A DNA stretch of 64,000 bases from Enterococcus malodoratus ATCC 43197 (GTDB lineage Bacteria; Bacillota; Bacilli; Lactobacillales; Enterococcaceae): the NCBI RefSeq assembly GCF_000407185.1, contig NZ_KE136482.1:434001-498000 (forward strand). Direction: 5' to 3'. Numbering within the stretch: the stretch's first letter is position 1; every line of letters begins with the position of its first letter. The position numbers were made by a program, and so were the translations under genes. Shown piece after piece: positions 57,043 through 64,000 of this stretch. The notes below the pieces were generated by a model. The model ran no database searches. It was not told the origin of the DNA and was given only the letters and a program-made list of their open reading frames with translations.

Positions 57043-57606
57043 CTACTTCTCCTTAGAGATATGGATAATTCTTTTATCTATCTCATTTTCTTTGATGAAA
57101 CGATAAACACTTTTAGGAACGAGATTTCCCCAAGGTTCGCCATGGATGATTTTAGAACGAACCTCCGTTCCGCTAGTTACTTTTTGGTCATTCGTTCGTT
57201 CCCACATGACGTCAATATCGCAGCCAAGAGCTGAGAGAATCTCATATTTTTCATAGCTCCATTCATCATAAAGAGTCATCAAATATTTGCCCTCTTTGGG
57301 AACATAATTAAATAATTTCTCAGGTACATTTATTGGGAAAGGAACGATATCAAATTTTTCTCTGGGAATCGAACATTCTAGCATAGCTGACCGGATCATT
57401 TCAAAGCGTTCATAATAAGTCATCGGATTGGCACTATCCAATGATCTATGCGGGTTTGAGGCTGTGTATTTAGTATAGTCGCTATCCGGACTTGAAATGC
57501 CAATCAACAGATACTCGCATTTTTTCATTCCTTCTAAAAGATATTCCAAATGACCATTATGTAGGATTTGGAATCTTCCATGAATGATTCCTAGTTTATT
57601 CTTCAT
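57043..57606 (-). CDS. NadM-like nucleotidyltransferase
   Basis: A 187-residue HxGH-type nucleotidyltransferase. The N-terminus KLGIIHGRFQILHNGHLEYL carries HNGH at 16-19; near the end TSGTEVRSKIIHGEPWGNLVPKSVYRFIKE matches the ISGTEIR-type ending of archaeal-type NMN adenylyltransferases. Main NAD synthesis in this group uses NadD, so this paralog probably has another substrate. The ATG at 57606 has GGAG six bases upstream. It forms a translational pair with the dikinase-like gene. Confidence 0.82.
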   Translation of the reverse strand: MKNKLGIIHGRFQILHNGHLEYLLEGMKKCEYLLIGISSPDSDYTKYTASNPHRSLDSANPMTYYERFEMIRSAMLECSIPREKFDIVPFPINVPEKLFNYVPKEGKYLMTLYDEWSYEKYEILSALGCDIDVMWERTNDQKVTSGTEVRSKIIHGEPWGNLVPKSVYRFIKENEIDKRIIHISKEK

Positions 57607-57737
57607 TTTTTTCTCCAATATCGTTTTCTAAAATCATATAAAGCTATGTACAAAAAAATTAATGTCTAGTATAATCATACCATTTCGCGTTCCAAAAATA
57701 TGCAAATTTTCAGGGTTGATTTAGTCTCTAAAAACAA

Positions 57738-57812
57738 AAAACATCATAGGTCAAAGCCAGAATTATTGCGGTTTCTTCACCTATCAATAAAAAGACTTTT
57801 CACTATGATGTA
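57738..57812 (-). terminator. Long-stem terminator of the DUF3788 gene
   Basis: On the minus strand ACATCATAG ... CTATGATGT encloses a second stem (AGGTGAAGAAACC / GGCTTTGACCT-like), followed by TTTTTTGTTTTT. Confidence 0.55.
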
Positions 57813-57823
57813 TTCATATGAAA

Positions 57824-58240
57824 CTATTTGATATTCTTTTTTAAATTCACCAATTCAATAGCTACGTGTAAACTGGTTTCATCTTGAATGGGAATTAAAA
57901 CAGCGTTTAGTTTGCCGGATTTTTGAATCGACGCGTCGTTTGCCTCAAGTTTGTTGAATAGTTCATTGGCTACTAATTGCGGCCAAACTCGTTCCCCAAA
58001 GTAAACTGTTACCTTAACGCCGGTCTCCCAAATTGAGATCCAGCCAAGGTTTTTCTTTTTGAACAATATTTTGCTCAACCATGTTTTTCCATCGTTATAG
58101 TAGTTCCAGTCTTCCTTGAAAGAACACGCATGGATTTCCTCCAGCAGCTGCTGGTAAAGAGCTAAATTTTTTTGGGATAGATGATTGGCCAAGTTTTCAA
58201 TCGTCGGAAATTCTTCCTTGTCTTTTAAAATCGGCTTCAT
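57824..58240 (-). CDS. DUF3788 family protein
   Basis: A 138-residue soluble protein with the family's central signature YNDGKTWLSKILFKKKNLGWISIWETGVKVTVYFGER. The function of DUF3788 is unknown. AGGAGG precedes the ATG at 58240. It lies just downstream of a WYL regulator in the same direction, probably under its control. Length is normal. Confidence 0.85.
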   Translation of the reverse strand: MKPILKDKEEFPTIENLANHLSQKNLALYQQLLEEIHACSFKEDWNYYNDGKTWLSKILFKKKNLGWISIWETGVKVTVYFGERVWPQLVANELFNKLEANDASIQKSGKLNAVLIPIQDETSLHVAIELVNLKKNIK

Positions 58241-58292
58241 TTAGAACGCCTCCTTTATTTCCAGTTTAGCAAGTGTAACTTGCAATCTGATG

Positions 58293-59186
58293 TCAAGTTC
58301 TGTATTTATTTCGCAGTACATCAATACGATCAGCCATTTTTTTACGATAATACTCTGGCGCTAAAATCTCTAAATGGTCCCCAAAGGAAAACAAATAATT
58401 CATAGTTGATTCATCATCGAGGTAAGTGATCTCAACCAACAAACTGCCATCCGGGTTTTGAGTGATCGTATCAAACTCCTCATAGACGCGATAGGCCGCA
58501 CTAGAATCGAATAATAATCTCATTTCAACTAGATTTTCGGTGGGATGCTGTCTTTCTGCGAAAACCTTTTTGGGCGTCTCTCGAATAAAGTTTTCAGTTA
58601 AAGTTTGAAACGCGCGTATTCGGGATAACTTGAACAATCGGTTTTCATTTCTTAGACGACAAAAAGCGTATAAATACCAGGCTTTATCTTTGAAAACCAA
58701 TTTTAAAGGCTCTAAGTCACGCGTAGTCGTTTGTCCTTTTGTACTAAGATAGTCTATCTGAATGACCTGTCTCGAAAGAATCGCCTGCTGAAGGTCGGTA
58801 AATAATTCATTCCGTAATCCGGTCCAATCGGAAAAATCGATCTCTAACCAATCATGACTTTCCTTTTTAAACAAAGAATGAAGCTTCGAAACTAAAGAGC
58901 TTGTCAGTGCCCCATTGGTGAGATTCAAATTTTGAAGAGCGATCAATATTTCCTTTTGTTCTTCGTCAGTAAATACAGCCTTATCCAACACATAATCTTC
59001 TTGGATAAAAATCCCGCCGCCTTTGCCTCGAACCGCATAAACGGGGATGCCGGCAGCACTGAGCGCATCAATATCGCGATAAATCGTCCGCGCAGACACC
59101 TCGAACCGTTCTGCTAATTCCGGTGCCGTCACCGAACCCTTCTCTAATAAAATAAAAAGAAGCTGTAACAATCTGCTTTCAATCAT
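58293..59186 (-). CDS. YafY-type HTH-WYL regulator
   Basis: A 297-residue regulator with a DeoR-like HTH (about 1-55; ELAERFEVSARTIYRDIDALSAAGIPVYAVRG) and a WYL domain (about 130-210; QIDYLSTKGQTTTRDLEPLKLVFKDKAWYLYAFC) that senses nucleic-acid-type or small ligands. The ATG at 59186 follows GGGAGGG. It is followed by a DUF3788 gene, a common partner of such regulators. Confidence 0.92.
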   Translation of the reverse strand: MIESRLLQLLFILLEKGSVTAPELAERFEVSARTIYRDIDALSAAGIPVYAVRGKGGGIFIQEDYVLDKAVFTDEEQKEILIALQNLNLTNGALTSSLVSKLHSLFKKESHDWLEIDFSDWTGLRNELFTDLQQAILSRQVIQIDYLSTKGQTTTRDLEPLKLVFKDKAWYLYAFCRLRNENRLFKLSRIRAFQTLTENFIRETPKKVFAERQHPTENLVEMRLLFDSSAAYRVYEEFDTITQNPDGSLLVEITYLDDESTMNYLFSFGDHLEILAPEYYRKKMADRIDVLRNKYRT

Positions 59187-59270
59187 TTGCGGCCCTCCCC
59201 TCATGATTAAGCGTATCATAAGGAATTAGGCAGGGAAAGGTTGGATATCGTTAATCGCTAAATCATCATT

Positions 59271-59306
59271 AAAAAGACCGTATCCAATAATATGGATACA
59301 GTCTTC
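59271..59306 (-). terminator. pan operon terminator
   Basis: AAGACTGTATCCA / TGGATACGGTCTT stem and TTTTT on the minus strand. Confidence 0.85.
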
Positions 59307-59320
59307 TTCGCAACTAGATA

Positions 59321-60169
59321 TCACTTTGCTTCCCAATAAAAATTATCGATCAAGCGTGTATTGCCGATATAAACCGCAATCGGGACTAAGATGGCCGCAT
59401 TGATCGTTTCGACCTTTTGTAAGGTTTTTTGATCAACAATTTCAACATAATCGATTTTCGCTAAGGATTCTTTACTTATTTCTTCTATTATAAGTTGAAT
59501 TAATTGTTTCGGTTCTCGTGTGCCTGCATTTAATCGCTGCTGCGCCAGATTCAATGCTCGACTCAAGACTAAGGCGGCTTTGCGTTCGGCGGGATTCAAA
59601 TAGACGTTTCGTGAACTCTTGGCTAGTCCATCGACTTCTCGAATGATCGGACAAGCAATGATTTCTACCGGAACATTCAGATCACGAACCATTTGCTGGA
59701 TGACCGCGACTTGCTGCGCGTCCTTTTGTCCGAAGTACGCACGATCAGGCTGAGCGATTTGCAATAGTTTTAAAACGATCGTCGTGACGCCGCGAAAATG
59801 CGTTGGACGGCTGGCACCTTCAAGAACTTCGGTCGTTCCGTGAACCTCAACAAACGTGTCAAAACCTGAAGGATACATTTCTTGGGGTTCAGGATGAAAA
59901 ATCACTTCTACTCCGGCCTTTTCGCATAACGCTTGATCCTCCTCAAGTTTTCTAGGATAGCTGGTCAAATCTTCGTTTGGCGCAAATTGTGTCGGATTGA
60001 CAAAAATACTGACAATCACGTGATCGTTTTCTTCTGCGGCACGTTCAATCAAACTTTGATGTCCTGCATGAAGCGCCCCCATCGTTGGCACAAGACCGAT
60101 GGTTTCACCGGCTTGCCGCCAGAGGTTGACTTGTTTTCTGACTGCTTGGATCGTTTCAAGTGTTTGCAT
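59321..60169 (-). CDS. panC: Pantothenate synthetase
   Basis: Joins pantoate and beta-alanine using ATP in vitamin B5 synthesis. The 282-residue protein has PTMGALHAGHQSLIERA (HxGH), SIFVNPTQFAPNEDL, YFGQKDAQQVAVI and REVDGLAKSSRNVYLNPAERKAA, all catalytic landmarks. It starts two bases after the panB stop. No panD (aspartate decarboxylase) is nearby, so beta-alanine must come from elsewhere or from the medium. Confidence 0.97.
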   Translation of the reverse strand: MQTLETIQAVRKQVNLWRQAGETIGLVPTMGALHAGHQSLIERAAEENDHVIVSIFVNPTQFAPNEDLTSYPRKLEEDQALCEKAGVEVIFHPEPQEMYPSGFDTFVEVHGTTEVLEGASRPTHFRGVTTIVLKLLQIAQPDRAYFGQKDAQQVAVIQQMVRDLNVPVEIIACPIIREVDGLAKSSRNVYLNPAERKAALVLSRALNLAQQRLNAGTREPKQLIQLIIEEISKESLAKIDYVEIVDQKTLQKVETINAAILVPIAVYIGNTRLIDNFYWEAK

Positions 60170-60171
60170 GA

Positions 60172-61008
60172 CTATATCTCCTTCTCCAAGGCTTCGATTA
60201 TTTCTGGAGCGATGCTAAATGTATGTTCCGAAGCCGGAAATTGTTCTTGTTGGATTTCTTCTTTGTACAATTGAATAGCGGTAGTCATATTTTTTCCTAA
60301 TTCAGCGTAGCGTTTGACGAATTTTGGTTGAAGATCGCCATACATGCCCAACATATCCTGATAAACCAAAACTTGGCCATCGGTTTGGTTTCCGGCGCCG
60401 ATCCCAATCGTAGGAATTGTTAGTTTTTTCGTGATCAACGCAGCCAAATCTGCGGGGATTGCTTCTAAAACAATTGCGAAAGCACCCGCTTTTTCCAGAG
60501 CTAAGGCATCCTTCAGTATTTTCTTCGCCGCTTCCTTGGTTTTACCCTGAACTTTAAAACCGCCGAAAGCGTTGATCGATTGTGGTGTTAGACCAATATG
60601 TCCCATCACAGGAATGGACGCACGGGTAATGGCTTCAACCGTTTTGGAAAATTCCGCACCGCCTTCAAGCTTGACCGCCGCAGCATTTCCTTCCTTAATA
60701 AGTCTGCCAGCATTATAAACCGCATCAGAAATCGAGACATGATAAGACATAAACGGCATGTCAGTCACTACGAATGCCTCTTTTGCTCCTCTAGCTACCG
60801 CGCGGGAGTGATGAATCATATCTTCCATAGTTACAGATAAAGTATCCTCGTATCCAAGCATTACCATGCCTAGCGAATCGCCTACCAATAGCGCGTTGAT
60901 TCCTGCTTCGTCCATTAATTTGGCGGTGGAATAATCATAGGCTGTCAACATACTGATTTTTTCGTGGTTTACTTTTTGCTCTTGCATTGTCAAAACGGTA
61001 TTTTTCAT
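60172..61008 (-). CDS. panB: Ketopantoate hydroxymethyltransferase
   Basis: Makes ketopantoate from 2-ketoisovalerate with methylenetetrahydrofolate. The 278 residues carry [38 protein letters not shown] (metal-binding Asp), GHIGLTPQS and [22 protein letters not shown]. Its ATGA start overlaps the stop of the upstream reductase gene; it is second of three genes. Confidence 0.97.
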   Translation of the reverse strand: MKNTVLTMQEQKVNHEKISMLTAYDYSTAKLMDEAGINALLVGDSLGMVMLGYEDTLSVTMEDMIHHSRAVARGAKEAFVVTDMPFMSYHVSISDAVYNAGRLIKEGNAAAVKLEGGAEFSKTVEAITRASIPVMGHIGLTPQSINAFGGFKVQGKTKEAAKKILKDALALEKAGAFAIVLEAIPADLAALITKKLTIPTIGIGAGNQTDGQVLVYQDMLGMYGDLQPKFVKRYAELGKNMTTAIQLYKEEIQQEQFPASEHTFSIAPEIIEALEKEI

Positions 61009-61838
61009 TGATCTAACTTCCTTTCCATCGGTCGGTAATCTCGTTCGGGGTGTTTTTCTGCTGCGATTTGAAGCAATTTCTTTGTAAGTTCGCGATAAAT
61101 CTCTACGGATTCGGGTGGAAGCGCCGCTAAGTGGTCGCTTACTGTTGAAAGATCGTTGCGTTCCACTGGACCAGTCAATGCATCACTAGGACTCATGATC
61201 AGTAAATTCTGGATATTTTGTGAAAACAACTGGCGCCAAGCTTTTTTGGCAAACTCATTAGGCAGTCCGCTCGCTACGAACAATTCCTCAGCGGTCGCAC
61301 TTAGACCGACAACTAGATTACTGGCAAACACGCAGGCCGCGTGATAAAGCACTTTTTCCTCCGATGCGATGACCGCGATCAGGTTTCCCAGCCGCACAAG
61401 CGCCTGTTCGACTTGCTCCACATTCTTTGTTCCCTCTAAAGTAAAGGCAGTATCGGCTAGTTGAGTCAGCGACATTTCTTTGTTCGCGAAGGCTGCTAAC
61501 GGATGGAGCGAAAAACAAGAAACACCTTTGTCCGTAGCAAAAACCAGTGAACTTTTCGCTCCGCTGCAGTGAAAAATGAATTGTTCAACAGATACAAAGG
61601 GTTCTGCTTCTGACCAAACGGCGGCTATTTGATCATCAGGCGCAGTGATAAACAACCAATCACAGGCTTCAATACATTCTTTTAAATCTGTAAACGCTCG
61701 GCTGTTCGTTTGTCGTGAAGCAGCGACGGCATTTTCATAATTTCGACTATAATAGCCGACGATAGGAAAATCTTTGCTACAAAAGTAGCGTCCCAAGTTC
61801 GTGCCAACTTTCCCGGCGCCAATAAAACCGATTCGCAT
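61005..61838 (-). CDS. panG: Ketopantoate reductase of the PanG (DUF2520) type
   Basis: Rossmann protein of 277 residues ([19 protein letters not shown]) with a DUF2520 helical C-terminal domain ([23 protein letters not shown]). This family was shown in other bacteria to be an alternative ketopantoate reductase. Its place directly upstream of panB and panC supports that. No PanE-type gene is in the window. Translationally coupled to panB by an ATGA overlap. Confidence 0.88.
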   Translation of the reverse strand: MRIGFIGAGKVGTNLGRYFCSKDFPIVGYYSRNYENAVAASRQTNSRAFTDLKECIEACDWLFITAPDDQIAAVWSEAEPFVSVEQFIFHCSGAKSSLVFATDKGVSCFSLHPLAAFANKEMSLTQLADTAFTLEGTKNVEQVEQALVRLGNLIAVIASEEKVLYHAACVFASNLVVGLSATAEELFVASGLPNEFAKKAWRQLFSQNIQNLLIMSPSDALTGPVERNDLSTVSDHLAALPPESVEIYRELTKKLLQIAAEKHPERDYRPMERKLDQ

Positions 61839-61937
61839 CCAGTTCCCTCCCCTTTTCTCATATAAATTTAATAGAAAAAGTATAGCATAACGATTTCACT
61901 TTTTTTCTCGTCTTAAGAGAATATTATTGGACGGCAC

Positions 61938-61975
61938 AATAAAAAGGCTGGGCAATTATGCACCAACCTTTGTTC
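61938..61975 (-). terminator. ABC operon terminator
   Basis: On the minus strand AAAGGTTGG / CCAGCCTTTTT hairpin, between the ABC ATPase and the pan operon. Confidence 0.65.
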
Positions 61976-61985
61976 TGTAGGATGT

Positions 61986-62732
61986 TCAGATTTCGATTTC
62001 TCGCATTTTTTCCGAAACACAAGCCATTCGTTCTTCCAAGTTTTTCGGCTCATCTTTTGAAAATTGAAGTTCACTAACGATCTGACCATCACTCATGAAT
62101 AGTACGCGCTGCGTTTGCGCGGCAACTTTCGCATCGTGAGTGACTAAGCAAACCGCTGTTCCCTGTTGATTGATTTCCGCTAGGAGCGTCATGATTTCTT
62201 GGGCCGATTTAGAATTCAGTGCACCGGTTGGTTCGTCGCCAAAAATAATTTGCGGATCACCCATCAATGCTCGGCAGATTCCTGCACGCTGCAGCTGACC
62301 GCCTGACACTTGTGTGATGTCTCGCTGCTCTAGTCCGGCGATACCCATTCGATTCATTAATTGCTGGCCTTTTTCCATTAATGATTTGGCCTGTTTTTCA
62401 TTGCCTTTTTGGGCGGGCAGCACGATATTGTCTAACACATTCAGATTTTTCAATAATGTCGGCTGTTGAAAAACAAAGCCCATTTGTTTGCGGCGCAGAT
62501 CGGCCAGAGCATTTTCTGAAAGACTCGCCAATTCCTTATCATCAAATTGTACACTTCCTGCATCAATTTCATCCATGCCGCTCAACGCGAACATTAAAGT
62601 AGTTTTTCCTGATCCTGAGGGTCCCATAATCGAGACGAATTCTCCTTGATCAATTTCAACTGACACATCGCGTAAAACTTTTTCTTGCCCGAAAGCTTTC
62701 TCTATATTGGTCCCAATAATCATTTTTTTCAT
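61986..62732 (-). CDS. MacB/BceA-type ABC ATPase
   Basis: A 248-residue ATPase: Walker A GPSGSGKTTL, Q-loop FVFQQPTLLKN, signature VSGGQLQRAGICRALMGDP, Walker B IIFGDEPTGALN, and TKH-type H-loop LVTHDAKV. The ATG at 62732 (AAGGA nine bases before) is preferred over an in-frame ATG at 62741. It overlaps the FtsX-type permease gene and forms one transporter with it. Such systems export peptides or confer resistance to cell-wall-active peptides; no sensor kinase is seen in the window. Confidence 0.92.
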   Translation of the reverse strand: MKKMIIGTNIEKAFGQEKVLRDVSVEIDQGEFVSIMGPSGSGKTTLMFALSGMDEIDAGSVQFDDKELASLSENALADLRRKQMGFVFQQPTLLKNLNVLDNIVLPAQKGNEKQAKSLMEKGQQLMNRMGIAGLEQRDITQVSGGQLQRAGICRALMGDPQIIFGDEPTGALNSKSAQEIMTLLAEINQQGTAVCLVTHDAKVAAQTQRVLFMSDGQIVSELQFSKDEPKNLEERMACVSEKMREIEI

Positions 62733-62737
62733 CGTCA

Positions 62738-64000
62738 TCATTCCTTTATATTATCGCTGATTTTTATTTTTTGTAACGAGCCGGTCGCTAATGTTGTGGC
62801 TGCTAAAGTCACCAGCAGCATACCCAATGGGCAAAGCACAAAACTGATTAGCGGATTGATCGAAAAGCGGAAGGTGCTGACACCCATCATGGACATGGCG
62901 ATACCCGCGACCTGTCCACCTAATGTACTCGCTAACAGCGTTCCGATAATTGTCCCTAACACAACAATGACGAGTGAACGCATAAAGTATTGCTGGCGTA
63001 CATCTGAACTGGTGAATCCCAAAGCCTTCAACGCCGCGATTTCGTGGCGATCTTTCGCCAGCAGCATCTTGATAAACAATAAAACGATTAAAGCTGTGAT
63101 TGCTAAAGCAACGATTGCTGCTACTTTGGCTGCGGTCGCCACCGTTTGAATCGTCGAACCAAATGTTTGCTGCATATAGTTCTTAATATCAGAGACCTTG
63201 GCATAGGTGAATTGTTTGCCGTAGTCTTTGGCTTTTTCACTTGCCGAGATGCCGGATTTCAAGTTCGCACTGATCGTACACCACATGGTTCCCGCCTTTT
63301 GATCAGTGAAAACAGCTTTGGCGGTCTTTCCGCCATTAGTTACATCGGAATAGATGCCGCAAACTTTAAGTGTGCGATTGCCGGTTGAGGTTTTCACTGT
63401 CAGCGAACTATTGAGTGCTTTCTCAATATCATCAGACAATGAGCTGGATAAAGCAATTTCATCGGCTTTTTTCGGAGCCTTTCCTTCAGCGTATTCCACT
63501 GGAAAGACCGTATGATCGCCTAATTCGATTTTTAATTGGTCCTCCGCTTTGCCTTGCTTGATCAAAGAAAAAGCTTTTGTTGTCAAAGCGACTGATTTGG
63601 TGACTTGTTTGTCTTGCTGCAATGCTTCCATAACTTCCGCTGTTTTAGCAGGAATATTTTTGGTTTGCTGAATGTCTAAACGCAGATCCGATTTTCCGAT
63701 CCCCATATAGCGAGAAAAACTCTGGGATGAAACCGTGCTGTAAAGATTTTGCGGCATGATCAAAATAAACGAAGACAGCAGCAAAACAGTAAACAGGGTC
63801 AGATAAATCTTTTTACGTGCCAAGACGTCTTTGATCCCTAATAAGTTGTTGATTTTCGGGAAAGAGCGCCCAGCTATTTTTATTCCTTTGCGCCCACGAG
63901 CTTTATCTTGTGATCCGCCAAATCGAATGGCCGAGGCCGCCGAAATCTTCCGAAAACGGCGCAAGACGAGATTAACGTACAAGACGACACCAAAGAAGAT
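62738..64000 (-). CDS. FtsX-like ABC permease, 5' part outside window
   Basis: C-terminal part of a large permease; the frame is open to the right edge, so the N-terminus is missing. About 420 residues are present, with a membrane helix (about 60 residues in), a large extracytoplasmic domain, then three helices of the FtsX/MacB type (AAIVALAITALIVLLFIKM; RSLVIVVLGTIIGTLLA; ISFVLCPLGMLLVTLAA). The gene overlaps the start region of the ATPase gene (GAATGATG). The left part before the first helix is basic and cytoplasmic-looking, so this is the second half of a two-domain permease. Confidence 0.85.
   Translation of the reverse strand: MFFGVVLYVNLVLRRFRKISAASAIRFGGSQDKARGRKGIKIAGRSFPKINNLLGIKDVLARKKIYLTLFTVLLLSSFILIMPQNLYSTVSSQSFSRYMGIGKSDLRLDIQQTKNIPAKTAEVMEALQQDKQVTKSVALTTKAFSLIKQGKAEDQLKIELGDHTVFPVEYAEGKAPKKADEIALSSSLSDDIEKALNSSLTVKTSTGNRTLKVCGIYSDVTNGGKTAKAVFTDQKAGTMWCTISANLKSGISASEKAKDYGKQFTYAKVSDIKNYMQQTFGSTIQTVATAAKVAAIVALAITALIVLLFIKMLLAKDRHEIAALKALGFTSSDVRQQYFMRSLVIVVLGTIIGTLLASTLGGQVAGIAMSMMGVSTFRFSINPLISFVLCPLGMLLVTLAATTLATGSLQKIKISDNIKE

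Overview
The window looks like a chromosomal segment of a low-GC Gram-positive of the order Lactobacillales, most likely an Enterococcus. The reasons are AGGAGG-type ribosome binding sites, sigma-A promoters with TTGACA/TATAAT-like boxes, Mga-family regulators, XerS-type recombinases, PTS sugar uptake, a Zur-controlled set of zinc-free ribosomal proteins, and a PanG-type pantothenate operon. No rRNA, tRNA or CRISPR array was seen. Families were assigned by reading the proteins, without database searches.

Layout. 1-6.6 kb: the 5' part of an M3 oligoendopeptidase, alanine dehydrogenase, a small coiled-coil membrane protein, two overlapping Mga-like regulators, and the HU gene. 6.7-12.4 kb: the remnant of an integrated element beside HU (integrase, a small ORF, a DUF6414-like protein, an ImmA-like protease). 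It is cut short by a complete IS21-family element whose other side lies in a truncated chromosomal gene. 12.5-14.4 kb: small genes of unknown function. 14.5-19.7 kb: an RpiR/MurR regulator divergent from a beta-glucoside operon (PTS EIIBCA, GH1 phospho-beta-glucosidase, FNT channel). 19.8-26.4 kb: a LysR regulator, an IS1380-family element, and a four-gene catabolic operon (OCD-family reductase, MFS transporter, 4-OT-type tautomerase, proline-racemase-family enzyme) that I read as a hydroxyproline pathway.

26.4-33.6 kb: a XerS-type recombinase, an Ada-type repair/regulator protein, an XRE/membrane protein pair, a TetR-MFS efflux pair, and tandem alpha/beta hydrolases. 33.6-38.8 kb: an alpha-galactoside operon (LacI repressor, GH36, MFS, O-acetyltransferase) with matching operators. 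38.9-42.1 kb: a two-component system whose kinase gene carries a frameshift in a T6 run, then a small exported protein and a phosphoesterase. 42.1-46 kb: an oxidoreductase/ArsR divergent pair, a third Mga-like regulator, and an Spx paralog.

46-48.5 kb: a textbook Zur box in front of rpsN2-rpmF2-unknown-rpmG2, then a second XerS-type recombinase. 48.5-49.6 kb: an ORF-poor kilobase containing inverted repeats. 49.6-54.9 kb: an ABC-2 exporter with an unusual Walker A motif, followed by a MalT-like LuxR regulator. 55-57.6 kb: a NadM-like nucleotidyltransferase translationally paired with a PEP-synthase-like dikinase, an unrecognised cassette. 57.8-64 kb: a DUF3788 protein, a WYL regulator, panG-panB-panC, and a MacB/FtsX-type ABC transporter that runs off the right edge.

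The most interesting parts are the predicted trans-3-hydroxyproline operon with its own tautomerase, the NadM-like/dikinase pair, the unknown gene inside the Zur operon, and the IS21 junction where the element's ends supply start codons to both truncated neighbours.
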